Shown here: one piece after another, positions 55,067 through 64,000 of the stretch | Layout of the letters: every line of letters starts with the position of its first letter | Numbering within the stretch: position 1 is the stretch's first letter | DNA from: Puteibacter caeruleilacunae | Lineage (GTDB): Bacteria; Bacteroidota; Bacteroidia; Bacteroidales; Prolixibacteraceae | Assembly (NCBI GenBank): GCA_005217565.1 | Contig: SJCO01000004.1 | Location: forward strand, 124,001 to 188,000 | DNA: 64,000 bases | Reading direction: 5' to 3' | The notes under the pieces: generated by a model | Databases searched by the model: none | Seen by the model: the letters and a program-made list of their open reading frames with translations, nothing else | What the model was told of the DNA's origin: nothing | Made by a program: the position numbers and the translations under genes

Positions 55067-55933
55067 ATCGTTTAGTTTTTAGGCTTTGAACAATGTTCTC
55101 TTACAATCTGTAAGAAAAATTCAATTCGTCGATCAATCTATCACCACTTGCCTTATTCTTAATCCTTTTAATCGACTTGCACAATTGAACCATGCTACAC
55201 TGACAAATTTAACCTAAAATGTATTTATTGAGAACAGGAAATCAGTCGCTTATGATAAACTAACGTATTACGTTGACAAACTACCATTAATTTAAGGTCA
55301 ACATATGGTTTTCTTTTGATGAACAATCACAATCTTGATGGTTAAATGCATCGATTTTGTCGATAATCGTTGCTTCTGAATTGATAATCGTAAGTATTTC
55401 TTCTGTAAACGTTACAAATATTCCTGGTTGTTTTCCATGCAGAATTGGCACTTTCTATAACATATCTTGAGAATAAATACCATGAATTATGACGTTCATT
55501 ATTTATGGTATTATAAATTTCTTTTTTAAAAAACTGAACAACATTGAAAGCTTTTTGTTAAAAGAATGCCCTGTCGGTAAATTGGTAAGAAATGTATAGT
55601 GGTGGTAATTGACCGACAGGGTGTGGAATATAAATGGTATCTTAAGTTTCTCAAATGCCTTAAATAAATCGCTTGCGATTCAAAGCACGCAAATTTAAAA
55701 CTTAATAATATTATTATCGTCAACAGAATTCTTTTTATGACGAATAGACATTTCAATATGATTAACACGTCACATATTGTGACGAATAAACTCATCCATT
55801 ACACTAAACACACATATTAAAAGTAAAAAAGAAGGCTCTATCTTTATTTATTTAGAGAAAGTTTCCAAGCTTTTCTAGGCTTGTGGATACTATAACGAGT
55901 AAAAAGAGATAAAACATTCAATTATATAACATT
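55067..55933. other. Gap between the glycan locus and the utilisation locus
   Basis: No supportable gene. It should contain the promoter for the Wzc-like genes. At 55566-55621 a GCCCTGTCGGT/ACCGACAGGG hairpin, the same stem as at 21102-21160, is present. The 89-aa minus-strand frame across it is not convincing. Confidence 0.45.
55566..55621. repeat. GCCCTGTCGGT/ACCGACAGGG hairpin, second copy
   Basis: The same stem core as at 21102-21160, with a different loop of about 35 bases. Stem conserved and loop free suggests a dispersed structural element. Confidence 0.55.
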
Positions 55934-55965
55934 AAAAAAGGAGCCAAAATCTGGCTCCCTTTTGA
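55934..55965 (-). terminator. Rho-independent terminator of the utilisation locus
   Basis: On the minus strand GGAGCCA-GATTT-TGGCTCC is followed by TTTTTT, directly after the stop at 55968. Classical shape. Confidence 0.9.
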
Positions 55966-55967
55966 TG

Positions 55968-58718
55968 TTATTGCTTTGCTACAGTTAATTGTCCTTGTTT
56001 TGCTCCTGGAGGGAGAGTGAAGGTTAAACAGCCGGGGAATAGCTCTTTGTAGGTTACAGGCTTTTTGTTCCAGGTGATGTTATACTTGTGGTTGGCATTT
56101 AGTACCACCACAACACCAGCTGGTCGATCGTTATAGATCTTAAGCTTGGCATTCAATGAGGTGTTGGCCTCATCAACTGTTTTATCGCTAATGAACACAT
56201 CATACCCTGTAGTTAACGTGCCAGGCTTGAAATAAGCATTAAACCACGAGAGCACACATGATGACAGTCCGCTAAATTGATGCCATCCAGCTCCTCGTCC
56301 ACTCTCAATGATAAAGTGCTCGAAACAGTTGTACGTAGCTTCAGTTTCACGCTTCCATACATCCAACGCATTCTGTGCAATTTTAAAGGCAAAATCAGTC
56401 TCGCCATAATCCAACATACTCTTCCAGAAGAACCACTGGTGAGGCATCCAAACGGTACCATTCCAGTACCCTTCTTTGCTATAGTATGGGGCCGACTGGT
56501 CAACTGCTGAAAGACCTTGATCACTCCAGATCTCCCCTTTGGTCTTCAGGTGATTGATCAGCTTCTCCTGCTGGGCATCATTACAGATACCAGCAATCAA
56601 CGGAGATGCTCCTCCTAATCCCATGTTGTAATTCACACCTTTCGATGTGGTCATTACCTTTGGTGCTGCATTAGGCTCCTCAATAACATAGCCGTAATAC
56701 CCCGACTTTTCATCCCATGAGTAGGTGTTTAGCGCCTTACCCATCGCCTCAATATCCTGATCATACATCTTCACATCTTTCTTTAACTTCAAATGTGCAG
56801 CAGTCATTTTCAAGATCTTGGCAATACGAATAGCATGAGCTGTACTCACCACCGGAGCAGTTTTATGAGCGATCTTCTTCCAGTGAACATATCCTTGAGG
56901 TGGGTAATCATCCCATCCTCCACTATTGTAGAAATAGTCCCATGTTTTAATCAGATTAAGATCGGTACGCGTAGTACTTCCCTGCGCCTTTCCACTTAAG
57001 AATTCATAATACTTCTTCAGCTTAGGATAATTGGTAGCCAACATATCGTCCGACTGGTACTGGTTCCATAGTTCCTGGTATAGGTAGTGCTGCACCGGAA
57101 GAGGAGTTCCGTGATGGATGAAAGCCGACTGCTCTTCTTGTTCGTTTAGGTAGGCATGAAGGTTCTCTTCGCCACGCTGCTCATCAACCTGTGCTAATCC
57201 GATACCAATAAATCCGGAGTCCCAGGTGTATAGACAATCCCACCAACGACCAGGGGCATGGTGACGGATATATTGTTTCTGGGTGTATACTGGGTAGACA
57301 ACATTTTGCAGGGTGTTGGTGTACATGCGCTTCTGACTGAACAGGTATTTCTCTCCAGCAGGAATACAATCGAATGATGGTAGCTTAGCATGAGCTGCGT
57401 CATAATCTTTCGATGCATCTTTAAAGCCATTGTATGCTTTGATCTGCTTTTCCACTGCCTCTTTTGATCCTACACATACCAATCCATTGATCACTTTGGT
57501 TGTCTGTGGTTCAATATTGATTGGTCGGATAAATACGTTGGTATAGTGCCCGTCCTTGCTGTTTCCAAAGCGATAACCAGTATGACTATTAATCTTACGC
57601 ATGAATTCCTCACTGAGGTAACGGTAATGCCATTCACGAACTTCCGATTGCTTACCTTCCCAGATGATACCATAATACTCGTCAACGTTCTTATACTTCA
57701 GGATCAAGCTATTCTTCACCGGTCCTTTTTTCACCTGAGGAGCATATACCCAATCGATGGTTTTTACAGAGATATCGGCAACAGCTGCTTTCTCGCATAC
57801 CACAAAGCCATCGAGCATGATACGCTCACTATCAGCAGACTCAAGTTTCAACTTATGATCACCGGCAGCCAGCTGCTTTAAGTCGACTTGCACAGTGGCA
57901 AAATCTTTGCTTTCTGCTACATCTACCATCCCATAATCCACACCATCCACAGTAAGCTTCAAGTTAGCACTCTTACTAGCCTTGTAGCGAATCCATAGTA
58001 CTGGAGAAGCCAATACATCGGTGGTGGTAAATTGGTAAGCAGCCATGTCTTCTTTGTGTCCACCAAACTTAACAGCCGATCCGTTGATGTAACCATTGCT
58101 ACGCACCTCTCCACGCATCTTACCATCGGTAAGCAAGTCGTACTTGGCATCGTGAGGGGCATACTCAAATGCCGCATAATCAAGCGCATCTTTATAGATC
58201 CCCTTTTCAGGAACAGTGATGATCCCCTTTCTTAAAGGACTATCAGGCTGATATGGCCCTACACTTGGAAAATGGATACTCCCCATCATGTGAACAACCA
58301 GACTCTGTGGATTATCAGTATTGTTTACACAATTCACACGAATAAGACGTGCATTATCGTTCACATAAGAGTATGAAATATCAGTATAAACCTGGTCTTT
58401 CCACTCTAATTCGTGACGATAAGAGAAGTACTTTAAATCAGACGAGGCATCCCATGGATGATAGCCCGATTCGTACATAACATTGGGTACAGTAACCTTT
58501 CGTCGGTAATATCCGGGGAACACACTTAGATCGAAGCGTATTCCTTTTTTCACATCAGGAATGTGGGAGATACCAATATAATTTTTGGTATACGGTCCCC
58601 AGTTAGGCAGCGATAAATCGTGTGAGCGATTACCCTGCTTTTGTTGCGCTATACCTGGGATTGACACCATCATTAGTAGTGCCATACCCCAACCAAGCAT
58701 TGTTTGTTTACAGTTCAT
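55968..58718 (-). CDS. (alpha/alpha)6-barrel glycoside hydrolase (MGH1/GH63-like)
   Basis: 916 residues with a signal peptide (MALLMMVSIPGIAQQ). An N-terminal beta-sandwich (about 30-200) is followed by a CBM6/35-like insert (about 225-315: VLWIRYKASKSANLKLTVDG). From about 470 there is an (alpha/alpha)6 barrel with WWDCLYTWDSGFIG, KTWDYFYNSGGWDDYP and NGTVWMPHQWFFW. The Asp of WDSG and the later Glu region (ATYNCFEHF) are candidate catalytic residues as in GH63/GH37-type enzymes. The substrate is not predictable from motifs. The link to GH115 next door suggests a glucuronate-bearing glycan. Periplasmic. Confidence 0.75.
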   Translation of the reverse strand: MNCKQTMLGWGMALLMMVSIPGIAQQKQGNRSHDLSLPNWGPYTKNYIGISHIPDVKKGIRFDLSVFPGYYRRKVTVPNVMYESGYHPWDASSDLKYFSYRHELEWKDQVYTDISYSYVNDNARLIRVNCVNNTDNPQSLVVHMMGSIHFPSVGPYQPDSPLRKGIITVPEKGIYKDALDYAAFEYAPHDAKYDLLTDGKMRGEVRSNGYINGSAVKFGGHKEDMAAYQFTTTDVLASPVLWIRYKASKSANLKLTVDGVDYGMVDVAESKDFATVQVDLKQLAAGDHKLKLESADSERIMLDGFVVCEKAAVADISVKTIDWVYAPQVKKGPVKNSLILKYKNVDEYYGIIWEGKQSEVREWHYRYLSEEFMRKINSHTGYRFGNSKDGHYTNVFIRPINIEPQTTKVINGLVCVGSKEAVEKQIKAYNGFKDASKDYDAAHAKLPSFDCIPAGEKYLFSQKRMYTNTLQNVVYPVYTQKQYIRHHAPGRWWDCLYTWDSGFIGIGLAQVDEQRGEENLHAYLNEQEEQSAFIHHGTPLPVQHYLYQELWNQYQSDDMLATNYPKLKKYYEFLSGKAQGSTTRTDLNLIKTWDYFYNSGGWDDYPPQGYVHWKKIAHKTAPVVSTAHAIRIAKILKMTAAHLKLKKDVKMYDQDIEAMGKALNTYSWDEKSGYYGYVIEEPNAAPKVMTTSKGVNYNMGLGGASPLIAGICNDAQQEKLINHLKTKGEIWSDQGLSAVDQSAPYYSKEGYWNGTVWMPHQWFFWKSMLDYGETDFAFKIAQNALDVWKRETEATYNCFEHFIIESGRGAGWHQFSGLSSCVLSWFNAYFKPGTLTTGYDVFISDKTVDEANTSLNAKLKIYNDRPAGVVVVLNANHKYNITWNKKPVTYKELFPGCLTFTLPPGAKQGQLTVAKQ

Positions 58719-58914
58719 GTGCGGTAATTATTAGTAATTTAAATGCTATTCAATTTTGAGAAGGGTAAGCATTTCATGTACATGGTTTACTAATTTTTAT
58801 GCATCAAGAATATTATTGTCGGCAGGAACATCACTCAATAAATCCCTTTTTACAAATAATGCATCTGCAAAATTAATCAATCCATTTACATTTTCTGAGA
58901 TCTCTGGAATTTCA

Positions 58915-58953
58915 GTATCACTATCTGTATGAAAAACCTACAGATAGTGATAC
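58915..58953. terminator. Perfect 15-bp hairpin between two hydrolase genes
   Basis: GTATCACTATCTGTA and TACAGATAGTGATAC pair around a nine-base loop, ten bases after the GH115 stop. It could attenuate transcription into the downstream hydrolase or protect the upstream mRNA end. Confidence 0.7.
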
Positions 58954-58962
58954 AGCCTGGAG

Positions 58963-61395
58963 TTATTCAACTAACGGGATCTCGTAGTATTTACGGCCAG
59001 GAGAATAACTCACGGCTAGCTGATCAAGAACGATACCGGTCTGATTTACACTAATGGTAATAGTGTGCTTTCCTTTTTGTTTCAGCGCCCCCGTATGCTT
59101 CACAATAGCATGGTTCTGGAAGATATTTTGCTTCCACTGCCAACTTCGTCCTTTGGTGCTATAGTTGTAAACCTTTGGCTCTTCATCATCAACCTGAACA
59201 GTAATCTGCTGGTCACGCGTATTCACGTGAGTAGGTAGTAATCGGACTTGCAACTCATAATCCCCTGCAGCACCCTCAAACTCATACTGAATACTTGGCT
59301 GATTCTCACCAAAGAGGTGGTTCTTCAATGGGAAAAGCGTAACCGCCTGATCGCAGTAGCCTAAACTCTCGATAGATCTCCAGGTATACCCATCAACGCC
59401 CTCTTTAATCGTCGATTCATTGGCCTGAATAGGAATAACCTTAAACGGTGCTTTTTGCTCAGATGCAACCTCTGCGCCACACTCAATCTCAGGCATTTTA
59501 AACACCGCCAATCCACGAGGAGCCATCGACATCATATGGTTCCACTTACCATCAAGCATTGTATGATTATAGAAGGTGGTTAATTGCTCAATTTCCTTAT
59601 AGGCCGCAGCAGCGATCTTTTTGTAAGCAGCAGCACAATCAACATTACCCCCTTGGCGCGCCATTTGAGCACACACAAATTTCTTATTCATCAGACTGGC
59701 ACAGCGTACAGGATATTCCATCAACTGAAACCAGGCCGCCTTTTGATCAGCACCAACACGTTCGGCAGACTTACTCAAGCGCTCAACCAGTGTATCATAC
59801 AATTCAACTCGTCGCTGCAGCTCATTCTCGTTTGCCAACGGATTAAAGGTGCCACTTTCAGTCGCCGTTTTAGGTTCAACCTTACTCCATCCCATAAACT
59901 CTGGTCGCCTTATACTAGCCAGTCGGTAATACTCCTTTTTAATCTTCACCACATCCTCGGCAACATCTTCACCAAACTCACGACTTGCCCAGGCTTTCAT
60001 GTGATCATCAAGGGTATTTTCCTTCACAGCGTCGATGTCCCATGCCATATCAAGGAACAACTCCATATTATATTCTGCAGGTTTAATATCACCAACATTA
60101 GCGATCCATATCTTGCGAGCTCCATTCTGGTAAGCCCTGTTCATTTCGTACCACATTAATCCAGGCTGGGTAGTCGACAGCCACAGGTAATCGTGCGGAC
60201 TACCCCAGTAGCTTAGGTGGTAATAGATTCCCGATCCACCTGGGCGCTTCTGCTCCTCCTCATTACTTAGTCGGCGTATATACCCATGGTTATCGTCGCA
60301 CCACATGATCGTTACATCCTCAGGAATCTGCAATCCCTGATTGTACAAGTCGAGTACCTCCTTATACAGCACCACAGTAGTGGCAATTTTCTCAATCGGC
60401 TTCTCTTTCACATCGGTTAGCATCTGGCGCTGATCGTCAATAATCTGTTCCACCATACGCGCCTTCTCCTCTAGCGAGTTACCTCCATGCATATGCCCGT
60501 CGTGGATACCTCTCATCCCCAGGGTAACGATATTCTCGGCATGCTCAACCTGCTTTACGCGATCGTGCCAGTATTTACTCACCCCCTCTTTGTTGGTGAA
60601 GTAGTTGTAATCGCCATTGGTATGGTGATCCCACTCATCAACATTGTTACGCAGCATAGGTTCACAGTGGGAAGTCCCCACAACGACATGATATTTCTGA
60701 GCCATCTCGTTATTACCGGCCACCGTATAAAATCCCTTCGTGCAAGGATGCATTGCAGGCCAGATGGTATTTGCTTTTAAACGCAGCAACAACTGAAAAA
60801 TCTTCTCATAAGTCTTGGGGCCTATATCGCCGGTTTCCGGCTCAAATGTCTTAGCTGCCCAGGGTTGTAATCCCCAATCCTCATCATTTAAGAAGATCCC
60901 ACGATACTGCACTGAAGGACCTTCAACAATACTGTTATTTGGCAAGGTTAGTGCAATTTCGTTACGCTTTTCGGGGGATACGTCAGCCCACCAGATCCAG
61001 GGAGATATTCCCATTCGTTCGGCCAACTCAAATATACCGAACACTGTACCACGCACATCACTTCCTGCGATGTTTATCTGGTTAGGAAGACCATCGATTT
61101 TAAAATGTTCCCATTTACCAGAAAGCTCTGGTACCGATTCATTACCTTCAATTGTTTGAATAAAGATTCCTTTAGATTCTTCCGCAGAACCTCCCTCCAC
61201 CACATAGATATCGGTACCCAGAATAGTACCAACATCTTTTGCCAGTTCATTAGCTGCCCACTTCACCAATGGATCACTTGATGGCTGAATATAAATCTTC
61301 CACTTTTCATTAATACGATGCGTTGCTTCTGTTTTATCCTCCACACATCCGTATGCAACGACAAGAAACAGCATCAAGATTCCAAAAACTTTCAT
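58963..61395 (-). CDS. GH115 alpha-glucuronidase lipoprotein
   Basis: 810 residues. Lipobox LVVAYGC gives a lipoprotein at residue 17. The GH115 core is clear: GISPWIWWADVSPEKR, VQYRGIFLNDEDWGLQPWA, ANTIWPAMHPCTKGF, GTSHCEPMLRNN and TLGMRGIHDGHMHG, then the (C-terminal) GH115_C beta domain (GDYELQVRLLP, KGKHTITISVNQTGIVLDQL). The family removes alpha-1,2-linked (4-O-methyl-)glucuronic acid from xylan, or glucuronate from related glycans. Probably anchored on the periplasmic or outer face. Confidence 0.93.
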   Translation of the reverse strand: MKVFGILMLFLVVAYGCVEDKTEATHRINEKWKIYIQPSSDPLVKWAANELAKDVGTILGTDIYVVEGGSAEESKGIFIQTIEGNESVPELSGKWEHFKIDGLPNQINIAGSDVRGTVFGIFELAERMGISPWIWWADVSPEKRNEIALTLPNNSIVEGPSVQYRGIFLNDEDWGLQPWAAKTFEPETGDIGPKTYEKIFQLLLRLKANTIWPAMHPCTKGFYTVAGNNEMAQKYHVVVGTSHCEPMLRNNVDEWDHHTNGDYNYFTNKEGVSKYWHDRVKQVEHAENIVTLGMRGIHDGHMHGGNSLEEKARMVEQIIDDQRQMLTDVKEKPIEKIATTVVLYKEVLDLYNQGLQIPEDVTIMWCDDNHGYIRRLSNEEEQKRPGGSGIYYHLSYWGSPHDYLWLSTTQPGLMWYEMNRAYQNGARKIWIANVGDIKPAEYNMELFLDMAWDIDAVKENTLDDHMKAWASREFGEDVAEDVVKIKKEYYRLASIRRPEFMGWSKVEPKTATESGTFNPLANENELQRRVELYDTLVERLSKSAERVGADQKAAWFQLMEYPVRCASLMNKKFVCAQMARQGGNVDCAAAYKKIAAAAYKEIEQLTTFYNHTMLDGKWNHMMSMAPRGLAVFKMPEIECGAEVASEQKAPFKVIPIQANESTIKEGVDGYTWRSIESLGYCDQAVTLFPLKNHLFGENQPSIQYEFEGAAGDYELQVRLLPTHVNTRDQQITVQVDDEEPKVYNYSTKGRSWQWKQNIFQNHAIVKHTGALKQKGKHTITISVNQTGIVLDQLAVSYSPGRKYYEIPLVE

Positions 61396-61423
61396 CCTTC
61401 CAAGATTTTTAGATTACCACAAA

Positions 61424-61447
61424 AGGGGCACCACAGCGGCGCCCCTA
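61424..61447 (-). terminator. Hairpin before the GH115 gene
   Basis: AGGGGC and GCCCCT pair around a loop in the 78-base gap. On the minus strand it is followed by TTTTG. Weak terminator or mRNA processing hairpin within the operon. Confidence 0.45.
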
Positions 61448-61473
61448 AATTTAACTATCTAAGTTGATTTTAA

Positions 61474-62667
61474 CTAATACATCATTCCATAGAACTTCAG
61501 GTCGCCGATATACATGTAGCTTGTCTGCTCGAATGTTTCGTCGACTACTACGCGCACATAACGTACCTCTGGATTATTCTCGATGATACACTCAAAGCCA
61601 GCTTCGGCAAAAGCCTTATCATCATCTGTTACGTCCTCACCTTCCGATGGTTTTGTAAACTCATAGGTTCCCAGCAATTGCCAGTCGTTCAAGTCGGTAC
61701 TTGCAGGCATTTCAGCTGCACCAAACAATCTGATTTTATTGGCATTACCTTTTCCAAAATAGTGACCATCGCTATTCAAACGCGACCATAATTTTAACCT
61801 GGTAAGCGGTAACACCTCACCCATGTCGATGGTTAAGATTTGAGGATAACCAGCTTCATACGCACCGTAAGTAGTATACTTGTCATCGAATAATCCGCCA
61901 TCACCATTACCCCAGCCTGCTCCTTCAGTATCATTATCAAGATTCATCACTGACGAAGCTGATAACTCTACAGCTTTTTCTTTCAATTCAGGATCAGGGA
62001 TAGTCATGCTTACAGTCGCTGCAGTAGGAATTGTATCAAGCGAATTTTCTTCAGGAAGATACAATGTTCGGTAGTTCAATTCTGAACCAAACTTGGCATT
62101 CTCCAACACCACCTCCTCATCGCTAACCTCAACGCGTACGGTCTGAATAGCATCGTCGTTATCGGTATAAGTAAGCTCAACACCTACCGATTTCTCAGGA
62201 TTAGATTTAAAATAAACAATGGCACCTTCCTTGACCGACTTGATTTCAGTGACACCGCGCTGTAGCAAACTGCTTTGGTATCTTTCGCCATATACATTTC
62301 CAAAGGCATTAACAATTACCGATGCATTGCCATCAGTATCTAAAGAGTATACCTTGAACAATACAGATCCTTCCTCAAGATTAGCAATTTCTACATTCAT
62401 ATAGGCCGTATCGGTATCGGTAGGAACATCAGTAATCTGTTGTTCGTCGTTCCACTCAATAACCAGTTTATCAAGATTCGGAGTAACTGCCATTTCGGTG
62501 GTTACCTTACAACGGTTTAGTCCTGGCAACACTTCGATACTGTCAGGTTTTACCGAATAAACAATTTCACCATCCTGAACATACTCTTCATGAACCTCGT
62601 CATATTTCTCGCATGATGCAAATACAATCATTACGAGAATCAGCATATTTATTAGATTTTTTCTCAT
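61474..62667 (-). CDS. DUF4998 / F5/8-type C (DUF5000-like) surface lipoprotein
   Basis: 397 residues. Lipobox MIVFASC. The N-terminal part (KYDEVHEEYVQDGEIVYSV...) is DUF4998-like, followed by fibronectin-like repeats and a C-terminal discoidin-like domain (about 255-395: FDDKYTTYGAYEAGYPQIL, LKLWSRLNSDGHYFG, PEVRYVRVVVDETFEQTSY). Such proteins follow SusD in Bacteroidota utilisation loci and bind the glycan at the surface. It lies 9 bases downstream of a paralogue. Confidence 0.82.
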   Translation of the reverse strand: MRKNLINMLILVMIVFASCEKYDEVHEEYVQDGEIVYSVKPDSIEVLPGLNRCKVTTEMAVTPNLDKLVIEWNDEQQITDVPTDTDTAYMNVEIANLEEGSVLFKVYSLDTDGNASVIVNAFGNVYGERYQSSLLQRGVTEIKSVKEGAIVYFKSNPEKSVGVELTYTDNDDAIQTVRVEVSDEEVVLENAKFGSELNYRTLYLPEENSLDTIPTAATVSMTIPDPELKEKAVELSASSVMNLDNDTEGAGWGNGDGGLFDDKYTTYGAYEAGYPQILTIDMGEVLPLTRLKLWSRLNSDGHYFGKGNANKIRLFGAAEMPASTDLNDWQLLGTYEFTKPSEGEDVTDDDKAFAEAGFECIIENNPEVRYVRVVVDETFEQTSYMYIGDLKFYGMMY

Positions 62668-62676
62668 AATTTCAAT

Positions 62677-63843
62677 TTATTCCTTAACCTGACCAAACAA
62701 CTTTATGTCGCTATGGTAACTATACTTTGTATTTCCAAACGTCTTATCTAAAACTACACGGATGTATCGTACCTCTGGAGCATCCAAAGGAACAAGTAGT
62801 TCAAAACCACTATCTGCGAACTCCTTATCTTCAGTAGTCAGATCAGCAGCAAATGGCAGTCCCGATGGTCTTTTCACATCATATGATCCTAGCAATTCCC
62901 AGGCTTCAAGATCGTTACTCTCAGGAAGCTCCTTAGCACCATACAATCTGAATTTCTGAGGATTCCCCCCTTCATAATGGCGATCACTTCGTCCCCATAA
63001 CAAAAAGCGACTGACCTTAACAGTCTTTTTTAGATCGAACGAATAGATCTGAGGATAAGCTGTTTCGAAAGCCACATACGAGCTGTTTGTAGGATTCTCA
63101 TCAAATAATTTACTCCAGCTTTTACTCCACGAGTTTCTTTTGGTATCGTTATCAAACACCTTCAAGTACGACTCATCTATTTCAATCTCTTCTTCAAAAA
63201 GAGGAGTCTGTGTTGAATAAAGCGTATCGCTGTAATTGTCGTAACGGTCGCGAATAACGGCAGCAAAAACATTCTCTTCAGGTTCGAAACCTCTCAATGC
63301 TTTTTCACCATCTTCAGTCTCGGTATACACCCACTCTAATGGTTGCATTACACCCACTGAATCCTGGGCAAGCAGGTTCACCACAATAGGAGCGTTAAAT
63401 TCGTTATTCCACGAATACTTCACCCCACCCCAGTCGGCTGCAATCGACAAGGTTTTAAAGATTTGGAATACCGGAGCCTCTTCAGGCTGCACATTAACGG
63501 TAACCGCCTCACCTTCGTTGTCGCTACGGTCGACACATATCAGCTTTACAGGGTAATCGGTGATTTCGTTAAATCCTTCCAAATTGATTTCCTTATTGTA
63601 GTAGGTTGATTTAACCTCACGTTCTTTACCATTTACAACATAGGTAGCTTTTACATACAATAGATCAGAATCGTCGGGCAACTCATAATTGATGGTTGCC
63701 TTTCCTGGTCCGTTTTCAACGCTGGTCACCTCAATCTTACCTGGAGGTACAGCATCATTTTCGAGAGGTGTTAGTTGATTTTCAGAGCAACCAAACATCA
63801 TCCCTAAACCAAGAAGTATACTCAAATAATATTTTGTCGTCAT
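62677..63843 (-). CDS. DUF4959/DUF5126/DUF5000 surface lipoprotein
   Basis: 388 residues. Lipobox GMMFGC. Domain order: DUF4959 (about 25-120: PPGKIEVTSVENGPGKATINY), DUF5126-like middle (GVKYSWNNEFNAPIVVNLL) and C-terminal DUF5000/discoidin-like (FDENPTNSSYVAF, VSRFLLWGRSDRHYEGG, VRYIRVVLDKTFGNTKY). The last domain resembles that of the downstream protein, so these are tandem paralogues with different N-termini. It is 43 bases from the SusD stop, presumably in one operon. Confidence 0.85.
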   Translation of the reverse strand: MTTKYYLSILLGLGMMFGCSENQLTPLENDAVPPGKIEVTSVENGPGKATINYELPDDSDLLYVKATYVVNGKEREVKSTYYNKEINLEGFNEITDYPVKLICVDRSDNEGEAVTVNVQPEEAPVFQIFKTLSIAADWGGVKYSWNNEFNAPIVVNLLAQDSVGVMQPLEWVYTETEDGEKALRGFEPEENVFAAVIRDRYDNYSDTLYSTQTPLFEEEIEIDESYLKVFDNDTKRNSWSKSWSKLFDENPTNSSYVAFETAYPQIYSFDLKKTVKVSRFLLWGRSDRHYEGGNPQKFRLYGAKELPESNDLEAWELLGSYDVKRPSGLPFAADLTTEDKEFADSGFELLVPLDAPEVRYIRVVLDKTFGNTKYSYHSDIKLFGQVKE

Positions 63844-63886
63844 TTAAATGATTTTTAGATTGTTAGATTATAAGATTACTAGATTT

Positions 63887-64000
63887 CTACCAACCAATAT
63901 TCTGTACCAATTCAGGATTCTTCACCAATTCACTTTCCCTGATAGGCCAGAAATAATCTCGTACACTGTAGCTTGGAAGGTACAATACCTGTGGCTGATA
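63887..64000 (-). CDS. SusD/RagB family protein, C-terminal end only
   Basis: The minus strand from the window edge reads YQPQVLYLPSYSVRDYFWPI, then RESELVKNPELVQNIGW and a TAG stop at 63889-63887. The '.YFWPI...E...NP.L.QN.GW' end is the hallmark of SusD. The rest is beyond the window. SusD is the glycan-capturing lid of the SusCD importer, so this marks a utilisation locus continuing to the right. Confidence 0.9.
   Translation of the reverse strand, partial: YQPQVLYLPSYSVRDYFWPIRESELVKNPELVQNIGW

Noticed and set aside
55526-55795. 89-aa minus-strand hydrophobic frame
   Set aside because: Crosses a dispersed hairpin element; hydrophobicity follows from AT-rich composition.

Overview
The window comes from a Bacteroidota chromosome, most likely a marine Marinilabiliales/Prolixibacteraceae-type organism. 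The support is a SusD C-terminus next to DUF4959/DUF4998/DUF5000-type surface lipoproteins, a FISUMP-domain remnant, DUF6266 paralogues, Bacteroidota-style IS200-like transposases, AT-rich DNA and starts without Shine-Dalgarno sequences. I saw no rRNA, tRNA or CRISPR array.

Region 1 (1-9.9 kb) is accessory DNA. It holds the 5' end of an Ala-rich protein running off the left edge, a decayed FISUMP gene, a two-gene unit on the minus strand (1576-aa membrane P-loop NTPase with KAP-like layout plus a 258-aa PD-(D/E)XK nuclease-like protein; the best candidate for an undescribed defence system), a 5'-truncated Schlafen/AlbA-type gene, and an IS200-like (REP-associated) transposase embedded in hairpin-rich repeats, here called family A. 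Family A recurs at 0.35-0.73, 7.2-7.8, 8.3-8.6, 9.3-9.9, 13.7, 14.2-14.4 and 25.2 kb.

Region 2 (9.9-18.1 kb) holds a minus-strand cluster of four DUF6266-like paralogues with a small membrane protein, then plus-strand genes: an unknown 295-aa protein, a helix-turn-helix protein, an N-acetylmuramoyl-L-alanine amidase and a two-winged-helix protein. Between them lie tracts of 7-nt periodic repeats. Region 3 (18.1-25.5 kb) has a second IS200-like transposase flanked by its own repeat family B (about 260-bp tandem units), a PixA/AidA-like protein, an unknown helical protein, a small membrane protein and an unknown 413-aa protein, separated by long hairpin-bearing gaps.

Region 4 (25.5-55.1 kb) is a surface polysaccharide locus, all on the minus strand. 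The assembly genes come first (truncated Wzc-like kinase, full Wzc with a C-terminal SPOR domain, SLBB-LCP protein, Wza-like export protein), ending in a terminator. A long sugar operon follows: MBOAT and SGNH acyl-modification pair, WecC and WecB (UDP-ManNAcA), Wzx, GT2, GT4, Wzy/EpsG, two polysaccharide deacetylase-like proteins interleaved with GT4 enzymes, an ACP-KASIII-SDR-LbH acyltransferase module, Gmd and Fcl (GDP-fucose), Glf (galactofuranose) and a DUF4422 transferase. The set predicts a Wzx/Wzy-dependent glycan containing ManNAcA, fucose and Galf with O/N-acyl decoration. No priming glycosyltransferase is present in the window.

Region 5 (55.9-64 kb) is the distal part of a polysaccharide utilisation locus: SusD C-terminus, two surface lipoproteins, a GH115 alpha-glucuronidase and an (alpha/alpha)6-barrel glycoside hydrolase, consistent with breakdown of a glucuronic-acid-substituted glycan such as glucuronoxylan.
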